Below are positions 1 through 9,388 of a stretch of 64,000 nucleotides of DNA, one piece after another. The position numbers and the translations under genes are program-made. The DNA is from an uncultured Acetatifactor sp. (GTDB taxonomy: Bacteria > Bacillota > Clostridia > Lachnospirales > Lachnospiraceae): NCBI GenBank assembly GCA_910585665.1, contig CAJUFI010000001.1, forward strand, positions 62,001 through 126,000. The letters are read 5' to 3'. The notes beneath the pieces were generated by a model. That model was not told where the DNA came from. It ran no database searches and was given only the letters and a program-made list of their open reading frames with translations. Numbering within the stretch: the first letter of the stretch is position 1; the number at the start of each line of letters is the position of its first letter.

Positions 1-630
1 GTCCCTGACCTTTTTCTGAAGGGCCGCCGTGTCCATGTCATCATAGGAAAAGTCCTGGTAAGTCTCCACATCCTGCTCCGCCACGCACTGGGCTACGAAT
101 TCGCCCCATACACGCCCCTTGCAATAGGACACGTCCACGCCGCTGGAATTGAGGATATGGCAGGTGGTCCTGCCCGCGAAAATCTCCGCGGAATTCAGGA
201 ACACATCGCTTTCCCTGTCCTCCTCGAACAGGGCATCCGCAAAGCGATGGGCCACTTCCGTCAGGGGCTGGCCGGAAAGATGCCCGGACCGCTCCAGGGC
301 CTCCGCAGAAGGCTCCCCCTTCCCCGCGTACAGTTCATAGTAAGGGTTCTTTACGAATCCGGCGGCGTACAGGGCATTCCGGAACAGTTCCGTCATCTGC
401 TCTGTGGTAAAGCTTTCCTGTACCTGCACGGCGGCGGAGCCCAGCATGCGCCTGTCTCCTTCCGTGAAAGCTCTGTACACCGTCACGGACGCCCGACGCA
501 CTTCCTTCAGCCGCTGCATGTCCAGAGACTTGCGGATGAAGAACAGCTCCGCGGATTCCTCTTTCGTCTCTGTGATCTGGTATAATTCTGTTCCGCTCTC
601 TTTCAGGGCGGCCAATATCTTTTCTATCAT
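1..630 (-). CDS. TldE/PmbA-family metallopeptidase subunit, 3' end outside window
   Basis: Reads MIEKILAALKESGTELYQ from the ATG at 630, preceded by GAGG at a normal distance, and stays open to the window edge, so only the first 210 codons are visible. The visible part resembles the N-terminal half of the TldD/PmbA (modulator of DNA gyrase) family, including a segment on galloping selfish peptide labelling (LDMQRLKEVRRASVTVYRAF). The upstream neighbour on the same strand is a full TldD with an HExxxH motif. In the characterised TldD/TldE pair one subunit carries the metal site and the other is catalytically inert, and together they cleave unfolded peptides or leader peptides. By inference this gene is the TldE-like partner. 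The two genes are separated by a 385-bp gap filled by a tandem-repeat array, which is unusual for such a pair. The C-terminal half cannot be judged. Confidence 0.85.
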   Translation of the reverse strand, partial: MIEKILAALKESGTELYQITETKEESAELFFIRKSLDMQRLKEVRRASVTVYRAFTEGDRRMLGSAAVQVQESFTTEQMTELFRNALYAAGFVKNPYYELYAGKGEPSAEALERSGHLSGQPLTEVAHRFADALFEEDRESDVFLNSAEIFAGRTTCHILNSSGVDVSYCKGRVWGEFVAQCVAEQDVETYQDFSYDDMDTAALQKKVRD

Positions 631-660
631 AATCTGCCTCGTTTCTGTGTCGCTTTCCTA

Positions 661-915
661 TTGTCGGCAACCGACCTGGTTTCTGGTTCGCTTCCCTTGT
701 CGGCAATCAACCTGGTTTTTGGTTCGCTTCCCTTGTCGGCAATCGACCTGGTTTCTGGTTCGCTTCCCTTGTCGGCAATCAACCTGGTTCTTGCTTCGCG
801 TCTTTCTGTCGGCAATCGACCTGGTTCCTACTTTGCTTCCCTTTGTCGGCAATCGACTGGGTTATTGATTCGCTTCCCTTTGTCGGCAATCGACCTGGTT
901 CTTGTTCCGCTCCCC
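661..915. repeat. Tandem array, about seven copies of a 36-bp unit
   Basis: Seven head-to-tail copies of a unit near TTGTCGGCAATCGACCTGGT plus about 16 bp (ending TTCGCTTCCC) fill the gap between the TldD and TldE genes. Copies differ at a few positions and by one base in length, so the array is not a recent expansion. Read on the minus strand the 36-bp period keeps a frame open (12-residue repeat around NQVDCRQGKRTR), but I see no ribosome site and do not call it a gene. No other function is visible. The array ends about 30 bp before the TldE start. Confidence 0.9.
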
Positions 916-1015
916 AATTAACTATCCAATTGTCTTCTGTTGATGTTTTCCCATAGAACGCCTACGTCTTCTGCCATCCTTGGGGCGCCGTATCTCCCTG
1001 GGATTCTCCATGACA

Positions 1016-2446
1016 TCAGCCCAGCCGTATCCTGGCCTTGATGTAGGGGCCGCCGTCGGACACCTTCACCCATTCCTTATAGCCCTTACCGCACATGCCG
1101 CCTCCGCCCAGCTCGACTTTTTCCGATACCATGCTGATGGACTTCAGCAGATCCGGCACATATCCGGTGAGGACCACCGGGGAAAATATCTTGCCGGTGA
1201 GCTTGCCGTCTTTGATTTCCCTGGCGATGCTGACCATGCACTGGATGCCCCAGTTCTTCGGGTCTTCCATGCCGCTGGAAGGCTCCTCCAACAGGAAACC
1301 GTAATCGATGGAGGCGATCATGTCCTCCACTTTGTCCTTGCCGCCCTCGAAAAAGGTATTGGTCATCCTGGTATAGGCTTTCCGCTGATAGCTCTCCCGC
1401 CTGCCGTTGCCGGTGGGGACAGTGCCCAGATGCATGGCGGACTGGGCATCGCTGATGCCGGCCTTCAGGATGCCTTTGTCAATGACCACCGTATCCCTGG
1501 CCAGCACGCCCTCGTCGTCGAAAAAGTAAGTGGCCACCTCCCTGGCGGCAGCCGCGCCGTCGTGCATGGTCACCAGCTCGGACGCCACCTGTTTTCCCAC
1601 GAACTGCTCCGCCTGGGCCCTCTTCTTGACGAACATGTCCATCTCCACGCCATGCCCAAAGGCCTCGTGCACGATCATGCCGGTCGCCTCAGGGGTGCAG
1701 ATGCAGTCGTATTCTCCCGGCACCATGGGCTCGCTCTCCAGCAGCTCCAGCGCCACCTTCGCCGCGTCACAGACGCCGTCCCGCATTCTTGCCAGCACCT
1801 CTGCGCCGCCCAGATTGGAAAATCCCTTGTAGCTGCTTTTGATTTCCTCGCCTCTGGAGGCCAGCACGCTGAAGCCACCGGACATCCAGAGCACGTTCTG
1901 CTCCATGTCCCGGTTCCTGGACAGGAAAAGCTTGCTGTATTTCTGGTAGCTGACGAAAGCGCTGCAGTCCAGCACCTTCTCGCTGTAGGCTATGCCCGCC
2001 TGGCTGATCTGGGTCAGGTCGCGGATGATTGTCTCGTCGCCGTATTCCTGGGGATCGATTTCATATTCTGTGCTGTCCGAGAACACCATTGGCTCATCCT
2101 CCAGCATGGCGTAGACGCTGCGCCGGACGCCCTCGGGAAGCTTTTCCGACATGGGGATAAGCTCTTTTTTGATTTTCTGTACGATTTTATCGATGCTATC
2201 TGACGTAATTTCATTGAAGGAGTATTCGCCGTAGGAAGAGCCGTCATAGACCTTCACCACAAAGCCCCGGCCTGACATCACGCTGTTCATGCTCACGGAT
2301 GTGACGGTCTTGGACACGGAATGCTGCTTCGCCACGGAGTCCGTCGCCAGGATGGAGGCGTAAGGGTATTCCTCCAGCAGGCGGTCTCTGAGACTGAGCA
2401 GCACCGGCTTTATCTCGCTGAGATATTGACTTGATTTCACTTTCAT
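1016..2446 (-). CDS. tldD: TldD-family metallopeptidase
   Basis: 476 aa, the usual length for TldD. The metal-binding motif HEAFGH is at about residues 260-265, and the conserved C-terminal cysteine of the family is at about residue 452 in GGGGMCGKG. TldD with its TldE partner forms a cytosolic heterodimeric zinc peptidase that degrades unfolded polypeptides and in some species trims ribosomal-peptide precursors. The start is the ATG preceded by GGAAG about 9 bp upstream. The TldE-like partner follows on the same strand after the repeat array. The substrate is unknown; no obvious precursor peptide was found nearby, although several ABC exporters lie within 12 kb. Confidence 0.92.
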   Translation of the reverse strand: MKVKSSQYLSEIKPVLLSLRDRLLEEYPYASILATDSVAKQHSVSKTVTSVSMNSVMSGRGFVVKVYDGSSYGEYSFNEITSDSIDKIVQKIKKELIPMSEKLPEGVRRSVYAMLEDEPMVFSDSTEYEIDPQEYGDETIIRDLTQISQAGIAYSEKVLDCSAFVSYQKYSKLFLSRNRDMEQNVLWMSGGFSVLASRGEEIKSSYKGFSNLGGAEVLARMRDGVCDAAKVALELLESEPMVPGEYDCICTPEATGMIVHEAFGHGVEMDMFVKKRAQAEQFVGKQVASELVTMHDGAAAAREVATYFFDDEGVLARDTVVIDKGILKAGISDAQSAMHLGTVPTGNGRRESYQRKAYTRMTNTFFEGGKDKVEDMIASIDYGFLLEEPSSGMEDPKNWGIQCMVSIAREIKDGKLTGKIFSPVVLTGYVPDLLKSISMVSEKVELGGGGMCGKGYKEWVKVSDGGPYIKARIRLG

Positions 2447-2514
2447 TCTGTGTTGCTTCCTTTCTTAATTTGATGTGCGCCATTTGATGTGCGCCTTTCC
2501 GGCCGAACGAAACT

Positions 2515-2596
2515 CCCCGCAATGGAGCTGCGGGGTATCAGCCCGAGACTCGCTTTGCTCGTCATTAGTTTATTGCGCAGCAGAGCTGCGGGGAAT
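2515..2596. repeat. Paired palindromic element (CCCCGCA / TGCGGGG)
   Basis: Between TldD and the GH172 gene. One perfect inverted repeat, CCCCGCA(7 nt)TGCGGGG, is at 2515-2535, and a second related half-palindrome (GCGCAGCAGAGCTGCGGGG) is about 40 bp further on. The intervening text (TCAGCCCGAGACTCGCTTTG) together with the two arms looks like a dispersed REP-like element rather than a simple terminator, since no T-run follows either hairpin. A 13-bp direct repeat (TTTGATGTGCGCC) lies just outside it at about 2468-2497. Confidence 0.55.
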
Positions 2597-2610
2597 TAGA
2601 CCCTGAAAGA

Positions 2611-3678
2611 TTAAACGATCTCCAGATAATCTCTGTCCGGCAGCGGCGGGAACTTCGCAGCGGGCAGCGTCTGGTACCAGAAGGCCACTGACGCAATGTC
2701 GTCCTGCAGGGGCAGATAGCGTCCGCCGCTCCTCCACCCAAGGGCCTGGATGGTCACCTTGAGCTTCTCGTCGAAGCAGACAGGGTCCGGAATATGCCAG
2801 CGGTACATGCCGAAGCGGAACTGGCTGCGGTAGAGATGGTCAGGAGCCAGCACCTGCAGTCCGGTATAGGGCGTGGAAAAGGACGCGTACCTGTCATGGG
2901 TGGCGGGATCCTCGAAATTGTAGGAGCCGCAGAAGTAATCCTCCGTGCCCGTGCCGCAGATAGTGGGATAATCGGTGTCGCCATCTATGTAGAACTTGAT
3001 CTCCCCTTCTCCCCACCAGTTGGCATTGTTCACGCCCCAGGCCAGATAAGTGCCCACATACTGTCCCTTGCCCTGGATTCCGTCCAGGATGGTGTAGACC
3101 TCCTTGTAGGGCAGCGGGTTCACACGGCGGAACTGGGCGTGGAAATAGGCAATCTTCTCCGGCAGTTCCTGTAGGGTGTAGTCAATCTGATAATATACCA
3201 CTGTCTCTTCATCTGCAAGGTTCTCCAGGGTCATGCGGCAGTTGGACCGGAACGGCATCTGCCAGTAGCAGTTGAAGGCGCTTCCCGGGTTCACGCAGAC
3301 AGCCAGGGAACTGATTTGGGCATATTCGTTCCAGCCCATGCAGAAGAAATCTCCTATGGGGCACTCTACGGAGGGATTCTCCTGGCCGTCCCAGTAGATG
3401 CGCAGAATCAGATTCCGCCAGCTGTCCTGCGGCGTCAGCCAGATATGGCGAATCATCCCGGGCCCTTTGATATCGGCTATCGTGAATGTGCTTTTGGAGG
3501 CGATGCGGATGTAGGGGTTCACCTTCCATCCGGTGCCCAGATCCCTGGCCGCATGCCTTGCCACGCCCTGTTCCAGCGGGCACATGCCGCCTTTCCCCGG
3601 CTCCCCGGTGAAGTTCTCCGCGCAGATAGAGCGCGATTTCATGTCGGTCACTTGATAAAGGGCCGATAAGTCATGCAT
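2611..3678 (-). CDS. DUF2961 / glycoside hydrolase family 172-type enzyme
   Basis: 355 aa. It contains the family core with WWGEGEIKFYIDGD at about residue 235 and GTGTEDYF shortly after. The glutamates in these two stretches match the catalytic pair in characterised GH172 members, which act on fructofuranose dianhydrides or on arabinofuranosyl/arabinan linkages. There is no signal peptide, so it is probably cytosolic. The start follows GAAAGGAGAACTCAT. It is transcribed alone, from a promoter at 3763-3791. The actual sugar substrate cannot be read from sequence. Confidence 0.85.
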   Translation of the reverse strand: MHDLSALYQVTDMKSRSICAENFTGEPGKGGMCPLEQGVARHAARDLGTGWKVNPYIRIASKSTFTIADIKGPGMIRHIWLTPQDSWRNLILRIYWDGQENPSVECPIGDFFCMGWNEYAQISSLAVCVNPGSAFNCYWQMPFRSNCRMTLENLADEETVVYYQIDYTLQELPEKIAYFHAQFRRVNPLPYKEVYTILDGIQGKGQYVGTYLAWGVNNANWWGEGEIKFYIDGDTDYPTICGTGTEDYFCGSYNFEDPATHDRYASFSTPYTGLQVLAPDHLYRSQFRFGMYRWHIPDPVCFDEKLKVTIQALGWRSGGRYLPLQDDIASVAFWYQTLPAAKFPPLPDRDYLEIV

Positions 3679-3762
3679 ATGAGTTCTCCTTTCTGCAGGT
3701 CTGCCTGTGATGGCTTTATAGGCTTATCTCCTTTCCGGAGCGATGCCGCAGACTATATCTCC

Positions 3763-3791
3763 ACTATATAATAAGGTTCCTTCTTATGCAA
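3763..3791 (-). promoter_or_regulatory. Sigma-A-type promoter for the GH172 gene
   Basis: On the minus strand TTGCAT (3791-3786), a 17-bp spacer and TATAGT (3768-3763). It lies about 85 bp upstream of the start codon in an AT-rich gap, with no other gene between. Confidence 0.6.
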
Positions 3792-3916
3792 GTCTTCTTA
3801 CTATAATTAATTTAAAATTCAAAAATTCTTCCACCTATGTGGTTGGATGCTCATTCGGCATATGCAGGCTCTGAAAGACTAATGCTCATGGACATGTCCA
3901 TGCTGCAGGCCATTGC

Positions 3917-3946
3917 AAAAAAAGACTCCCTGGTAGTCCAGGGAGC
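3917..3946 (-). terminator. Intrinsic terminator behind the upstream ABC exporter gene
   Basis: On the minus strand, stem CTCCCTGG / CCAGGGAG with a 4-nt loop followed by a run of about seven T. It starts some 20 bp after the stop codon of the 4.0-6.2 kb ABC gene and probably ends the three-gene exporter operon. Confidence 0.85.
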
Positions 3947-3966
3947 CCTCAAAGCTATCTCTTTCG

Positions 3967-6189
3967 TCACTTGCCTTCCGCCATCTTCAGCTGGGCGGTC
4001 ACAAGGTTGTAATAAATGCCCTTCTGCTCCAGCAGCTCGTTGTGGGTGCCAATCTCCGCGATGCCGTGCTTGTCTATTACCACAAGCCTGTCTGCATTCC
4101 GCAGCGTAGACAGACGGTGGGCGATGGCAAATGTGGTCCTGCCCTTCACCAGCCGGTCCAGGGCCTGCTGGATCAGGAATTCGCTCTCCGTGTCCAGGGC
4201 CGACGTGGCCTCGTCCAGGATTAGCAGCCTGGGATTGTTCAGGATAGCCCTGGCGATGGCGATTCTCTGCCGCTCTCCGCCGGACAGGTTGTAGCCGTGC
4301 TCTCCCACATAAGTATTGTAGCCGTCCGGCGTCTTGCAGATGAAGTCATGGGCATTGGCCGCCTTGGCCGCCTGGACCACCTCCGCCAGCGTGGCGTCCT
4401 GTCTGGCGAATTTGATATTGGCCAGGATGCTGCCGGAGAACAGGAAGGTCTCCTGGAGCACCACCCCAATCTGGGAGTGCAGACTCTCCGTCTTCATATC
4501 CCGAAGGTCCACTCCGTCTATGGCAATCCGGCCCTGATCCACGTCATACAGCCGCATGATCAGGTTGATCAGCGTGGACTTTCCCGTTCCGGAAGCGCCC
4601 ACCAGCCCAATCATCTCCCCGGGCTTCACATCGAAACTGATGTTCTCCAGCACCGGCTCGTAGGTATGGTAACCGAAAGATACATTCTCAAATGTGAATG
4701 CGCCTTCAATGGGAAATTCCTTACTGTCCTCCCTGTCCGCGATGGTAGGCTCCTCGTCCAGCACATCATAGATTCGGTTCAGGCTGGTGATCATCTGCAT
4801 GACCATCCTGGGCAGATGGGTCATCCAGTTCAGCGGCCCGAACAGATAGCCGCAGTAAGTGATGAACTGCACCAGTTCACCCAAAGTCATGTCCCCGTTC
4901 AGCACGTCCAGTCCGCCGAAATACACCGCGATATAGGATCCCACGCCCAACAAGAACGTGAGAATCGGGAAGAAGACGGCCCAGAAGGTCTCGTTCTTTC
5001 TGCTGATTGCAGCGAACTCCCTGGTCTTTTTCTGGAAAACGGCCGCTTCCTTCTCTTCCTTTCCGAAGGATTTCACCACGCGGATGCCGGATATGATATC
5101 CTGGAGACTGCTGGACAAATCGTCCGATTTCAGCCACTGCTTGTGGTAGATGACATGGACATGATGCCGGAACGCCTTCATGAGAATGAATACGATGACA
5201 ATGCACATCATGGACAAAAGCGTCATTTTCCAGCTGATCGTGAACATCACTGCCAGGGACACCACCATGGTCAGCAGCGTGGAGAACATGTCTCCGAACA
5301 CGTCCTCCATGAACCTGCGGATCTGGTTGGTGTCATGGGACACACGGTTGAGCAGTTCTCCCGGCTTTCTGTTGTTGATGAAGGAAAGCGACAGGGACTG
5401 TATCTTGAAATACAGCTTCCGGCGCATGGTCATGCTCAGGGAGGTGCCCAGGGCCATGCACTGCCAGTACCGGTACACCTCCAGAAGGATGCGGGCGATC
5501 AGCATGGAAAACGTGGCCCCAATGAAAATCCACAGATCCTTCCAGCTGCCGTTCCCCGTGGCCAGGGCCCCGTCAATAAAATTCCTCTGCACCATGGGGG
5601 TGGCCAGGTTCACTGCCGCCACCAGGAGCATGAGAAGGGAAATCAGCAGAAGCTTTCCCACATATTCCCCGCTCAGTGCCATGAATTTCTTCAGAGTATT
5701 TGCCTTCCCCCCGCAGTAGGGGCATTTGCTCGTACCGGGAAGGGCTCTGCCGCAGTTTTCGCAGTATTTCTCATATTCCAGGCTCACCACCCGCTCCGGC
5801 TTCTCCCCGGATTCCAGGGCGGCGATGATGGTCTGTGCCCCTCTGGCCACATAGGCCACCCGGACGATATGGCGCATGGAGAACCTGGCGGCGCAGATCA
5901 CCTGGCCGTCCTTCTTCTCCACCGTCACGATGCCGCTGTGCACCTGATGCTCGCACTTAATCTTCGCGCACTCCTCCAACAGGAAGGAAGCTGCCACCCT
6001 GTCTTCTTCCAGCACGAGAAAACGCTTCTCCGTTACCACAAGCCAGACGCTTTTCGTATAAGCTTCCCCGGCCTGCATCTTCCGGCTGTCGAATTCCAGG
6101 TCCACCGGCACGCAGTACATCGGCTCTTCCCCGGGCGCAAGCTTTATGGCTTCCAGCTGCTGCCCGCTCAATGTATACAATAGTTTCAT
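3967..6189 (-). CDS. ABC exporter (TM + NBD) with N-terminal PH-like region and zinc ribbon
   Basis: 740 aa. Residues 1-135 form a soluble domain of beta-rich character, followed by a four-cysteine zinc ribbon (C143, C146, C156, C159; CENC and CPYC). A six-helix type I exporter membrane domain spans about 170-480. The NBD has GASGTGKST (about 535), LSGGERQR and LLILDEATSALD, with the H-loop in AHRLS. It forms an operon with the DUF1854 protein and the 793-aa ABC gene that share its strand, and it is the last gene before a terminator. Exporters of this architecture next to DUF1854 proteins are known from cyanophycin-linked loci of proteobacteria; no cyanophycin gene is seen here. The two half-transporters probably form a heterodimer. 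The substrate is unknown. Confidence 0.88.
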   Translation of the reverse strand: MKLLYTLSGQQLEAIKLAPGEEPMYCVPVDLEFDSRKMQAGEAYTKSVWLVVTEKRFLVLEEDRVAASFLLEECAKIKCEHQVHSGIVTVEKKDGQVICAARFSMRHIVRVAYVARGAQTIIAALESGEKPERVVSLEYEKYCENCGRALPGTSKCPYCGGKANTLKKFMALSGEYVGKLLLISLLMLLVAAVNLATPMVQRNFIDGALATGNGSWKDLWIFIGATFSMLIARILLEVYRYWQCMALGTSLSMTMRRKLYFKIQSLSLSFINNRKPGELLNRVSHDTNQIRRFMEDVFGDMFSTLLTMVVSLAVMFTISWKMTLLSMMCIVIVFILMKAFRHHVHVIYHKQWLKSDDLSSSLQDIISGIRVVKSFGKEEKEAAVFQKKTREFAAISRKNETFWAVFFPILTFLLGVGSYIAVYFGGLDVLNGDMTLGELVQFITYCGYLFGPLNWMTHLPRMVMQMITSLNRIYDVLDEEPTIADREDSKEFPIEGAFTFENVSFGYHTYEPVLENISFDVKPGEMIGLVGASGTGKSTLINLIMRLYDVDQGRIAIDGVDLRDMKTESLHSQIGVVLQETFLFSGSILANIKFARQDATLAEVVQAAKAANAHDFICKTPDGYNTYVGEHGYNLSGGERQRIAIARAILNNPRLLILDEATSALDTESEFLIQQALDRLVKGRTTFAIAHRLSTLRNADRLVVIDKHGIAEIGTHNELLEQKGIYYNLVTAQLKMAEGK

Positions 6190-6270
6190 AAAGATTTCCT
6201 TTCATTTCGTTTCTTCCATTCGAGCTATCCCGACAGAAGGTTCCAATCGTTCCAATAAGAAGACCAGGCT

Positions 6271-6846
6271 TTAGATGAAGAGATCCAGCTTCTTGCGCTC
6301 TACGACGCTCAGCTGATAGAAATCCGGTATCTCATATCTGTTGCCGTCAATATCCGTCACCAGCAGCCTGGAATCGCTCAGATGGATCACCGCGTCGCCG
6401 CCCATATGTGTGGTAAAGCGGCAGGCACCGAAGGATGTAACTACGTTCCAGTAGGCGTATCCGTACTCATCCTTCACGTCCAGCACCTTGGTGATGACAG
6501 GCCTGAAATAGCGGAGCTTAATCTGCTCCCGCAGCATCTCCTGCTGATCCTTCTCCAGATCCGTAAGCTTCTCCACGATGCCGATTTCCTTTGCCTTCTC
6601 GTCCGATTCCCGGATGGAGATGAACTCCTCCGGGTTGGTCAGGGGGAATGTCAGATACACGCCTACCCGCTCGTACTCCTTGTCCCCGGTCTTCAGCGCG
6701 ATGAATCCCCCTGATGTTCTGCTGAATGTGGCGTTCTCGCTGTTCAGGAAGCGCATCTCCAGAAGCTCTTCCGACTCCTTCTTCAGCGCCTCCTCATCGA
6801 ATTCCTGTAGATTCAGCAAGTCCTGTCCGTTATGTTCCTGTCCCAT
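6271..6846 (-). CDS. DUF1854 family protein
   Basis: 191 aa. The second half carries the family features: LRYFRPVITKVLDVKDEYG, then YWNVVTSFG and IHLSDSRLLVTDIDGNRYEI. It has no signal or membrane segment, so it is cytosolic. The start follows AGGAG at about 8 bp. It sits between two ABC exporters that both carry N-terminal soluble domains with zinc ribbons, and the same three-gene set recurs elsewhere as far as I know. I infer a role as an accessory or regulatory subunit of the transporter pair; the biochemical function of DUF1854 is not known to me. Confidence 0.85.
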   Translation of the reverse strand: MGQEHNGQDLLNLQEFDEEALKKESEELLEMRFLNSENATFSRTSGGFIALKTGDKEYERVGVYLTFPLTNPEEFISIRESDEKAKEIGIVEKLTDLEKDQQEMLREQIKLRYFRPVITKVLDVKDEYGYAYWNVVTSFGACRFTTHMGGDAVIHLSDSRLLVTDIDGNRYEIPDFYQLSVVERKKLDLFI

Positions 6847-6943
6847 ATATTCTGTCTCCTATCTGCCCGTCCCGCCAAAACTTCCGGCTCCTCTACGGAC
6901 ATGCTTTCTTTTCTTAACTGCCGCAAAATAAACTTGTGTTTGA

Positions 6944-9325
6944 TCACTCGATGCCCCGCATGGCCAGCGCCTTCGTCTGCAGCTCGCTGAGCTTATAGAA
7001 AGTCCCCTTCTTGGCCAGCAGCTCCTCGTGGGTTCCGGACTCCGTCAAGTGCCCATCGTCCAGCACGATCAGGTGGGTGGCGTTGCGCAGGGTGGAGAGC
7101 CTGTGGGCGATGGACAGCACTGTCCGGCCCTTCTGCAGCCGCTCCAGGGATTTCTGGATGGCCAGCTCCGTCTCCGTGTCCACGGCAGAGGTGGCTTCGT
7201 CCAGGATCAGAATCTTCGGATCCGCCAGGATGGCCCTGGCGATGGAGATCCTCTGCTTCTCCCCGCCGGAAAGCGAGCGGCTGGAAGCCCCCAGCAGCGT
7301 GTCGTACCCTTCCGGCATCTTGCAGATGAAATCATGGGCATTGGCCTGTACCGCGGCCCGGATGATCTCCTCCCTGGTGGCTTCCGGCCTTGCGTAGGCG
7401 ATGTTCTCCGCCACTGTGCCCATGAAGATGTAAGTCTCCTGGGACACCATGGCCACATTTTTGCGCAGCTCCCGGAATCCGTACCGTTTTACGTTCACCC
7501 CGTCTACCAGCACTTCCCCCTCCTGGGTATCGTACAGCCTGGAAATCAGGTTCACCAGCGTGGACTTGCCCGCACCGGAACGTCCCACGATGCCGAACAC
7601 CTCACCGGCTTCCACATGGAAGCTGATGTCCTTCAGGATGGGCTTGTTGGCTTCATAGCCGAAGGTCACGTTTTTCAGCTCAATCTCGCCCCTGAGCTTG
7701 TCGGGCCGCAAGGGATCCGGCGATTCCTTCACCTCCGGCACGGCGTCTATGATTTCGAACATACGCTGGGCCGAATTCATGCATTCGGTATACCAGCGCA
7801 CAATGTGCGACATAAAGTCCAAAGGCCCCTGGAGCTGTCCCACATAGCCCGAGAACGTAAGCAGAAGTCCCAGTTCCACATCGGAGCCACCGATGATCAG
7901 CGCGCCGCCCACTGCCCACACAAGGAAGCTGATCGTATCTTCCACTGCGCGGTACAGCGCAAAGAACTTGTTGTCATACCGTGCCAAATCCATCTCAGCC
8001 GTCTTCACTTTCCCGTTGTTTTTCGAGAAGCGGGTCATCTCCTGGTCTTCCTGTCCGAAAGCCTTGACCACCCGAGCCCCTGTGAAGTTCTCGTTCATCT
8101 GCCCTCTCAGGCGGCGGTTGGCACGGTGTCTTTTTCCGTAATAATGCCACAAGTGTGGCATCATCCGATAGCTGATGATCACCAGCAAAGGCATCAGGAC
8201 GATGGACACCAAAGCCAGCAAAGGATTCAGCACGAACATGATGATGACGGTGGTCAGCATCGTCCCTACATTAATAAAGAAATACGGAATCCCGTCTATG
8301 AAAAAACTGGATATCTGTTCCGCATCGTCCGACACCCTGGTCATCAGGCCGCCGGTCTGCCTTTTGGAGTAGAAGCTGATGGACAGCTTTCCCATGGAGG
8401 TGAACACCTGGCTTTTCAGCGTGGCCACCACCTCCGGCGCGATTTTCGCAGTCAGCACTCCCTGCAGCATCCCCAGCGCCTGGATGACGATTTTGGTCAC
8501 GATCATGGTTACCACCAGCATGGTCAGCGCCGTCACGAACCGCCCCGCCGGAAGATGCAGCATGGCCAGGAACTCTTCGTTGCGGGCCAGCACCTTGTCG
8601 TAAAGGATGGTACCGCTTAAGTAGGGCCAGACCAGGTTCAGGGCGGCGGTTCCCAGATAGCACAGAACCATGGCGGCCATGTATTTCACATAGGGCCTGA
8701 AATAGGACAGCACCCGGAACAGGATGGATTTTTTGTCCATGCACTTGGGGCAGATCTTCCGCTCCTGATCGGGGTAGATCATGCCGCACTTGGGGCAGCA
8801 TTCCCGCCCTTTGTGCATATCCAGATCCGCCTTGGTGATCTCCTCCTCTTTCTTCACTTTCTCCAGGAGACCGCAGATTTTGTGGAAACTCTCCATTCTC
8901 GTGTTGGAGAAGTGGCAGAGATTGCGCTCCACGCCGTCAATCTTCGCCATCAGGATGCCTGTGGCCACCTGGCGCAGCACCTCCATCTTCTCTACCTGGC
9001 TCAAATCATATATCTGCAGCGCCGGTTCCTCCGCCAGGAGGGCGTCCTCCTTGATTTCCCATCCGCTGTATCCGCCGAACCGGTATTCACCGGAATGACC
9101 TTTTTCCGTGGACTGTCCCTTTTCCCCGGAATGACTTTTTTCCGTGGAATGACTTTTTTCCCTGTAAGGATAGGCGGCAATCAGCAGCTTCCCCTTGCAT
9201 AGCGCCACGATGGTGTCCGCAAACCGATACTCCATGTCAAAGTCAGCCATGGCCGCGAAGACAATATCCTCTTCCCGGATACCGTACTTTCCGGCAATGC
9301 TGACAAAACTTTTTGGTAACTTCAT
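6944..9325 (-). CDS. ABC exporter (TM + NBD) with N-terminal PH-like region and zinc ribbon
   Basis: 793 aa from the ATG at 9325, chosen because GGAGG lies 5 bp upstream. The first 150 residues form a soluble domain like that of its partner at 3967-6189. A zinc ribbon follows (CCPKCG ... CPKC, about 170-195), then a six-helix exporter domain and an NBD with GRSGAGKST, LSGGEKQR and ILILDEATSAVD. Inside the N-terminal domain, near residues 60-90, is a run of four to five six-residue repeats (TEKSHS-like) encoded by an 18-bp tandem repeat, the same unit type as in MiaB and the DUF2791 ATPase of this window. It is the first structural gene after a leader ORF and a terminator hairpin, so it is probably regulated by attenuation. 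Confidence 0.88.
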   Translation of the reverse strand: MKLPKSFVSIAGKYGIREEDIVFAAMADFDMEYRFADTIVALCKGKLLIAAYPYREKSHSTEKSHSGEKGQSTEKGHSGEYRFGGYSGWEIKEDALLAEEPALQIYDLSQVEKMEVLRQVATGILMAKIDGVERNLCHFSNTRMESFHKICGLLEKVKKEEEITKADLDMHKGRECCPKCGMIYPDQERKICPKCMDKKSILFRVLSYFRPYVKYMAAMVLCYLGTAALNLVWPYLSGTILYDKVLARNEEFLAMLHLPAGRFVTALTMLVVTMIVTKIVIQALGMLQGVLTAKIAPEVVATLKSQVFTSMGKLSISFYSKRQTGGLMTRVSDDAEQISSFFIDGIPYFFINVGTMLTTVIIMFVLNPLLALVSIVLMPLLVIISYRMMPHLWHYYGKRHRANRRLRGQMNENFTGARVVKAFGQEDQEMTRFSKNNGKVKTAEMDLARYDNKFFALYRAVEDTISFLVWAVGGALIIGGSDVELGLLLTFSGYVGQLQGPLDFMSHIVRWYTECMNSAQRMFEIIDAVPEVKESPDPLRPDKLRGEIELKNVTFGYEANKPILKDISFHVEAGEVFGIVGRSGAGKSTLVNLISRLYDTQEGEVLVDGVNVKRYGFRELRKNVAMVSQETYIFMGTVAENIAYARPEATREEIIRAAVQANAHDFICKMPEGYDTLLGASSRSLSGGEKQRISIARAILADPKILILDEATSAVDTETELAIQKSLERLQKGRTVLSIAHRLSTLRNATHLIVLDDGHLTESGTHEELLAKKGTFYKLSELQTKALAMRGIE

Positions 9326-9388
9326 CTCACCCTCCGTTTTCAACTCCCGTTTCGCCAGAACTCTGCTTCCTCAGCGAAAAGACACAAA

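Noticed and set aside
658..852. Open minus-strand frame through the 36-bp repeat array
   Set aside because: The frame is open only because the period is a multiple of three; no ribosome site and no conserved residues outside the repeat.
661..915. 36-bp repeats as a CRISPR array
   Set aside because: No spacers between units and no cas genes in the window.
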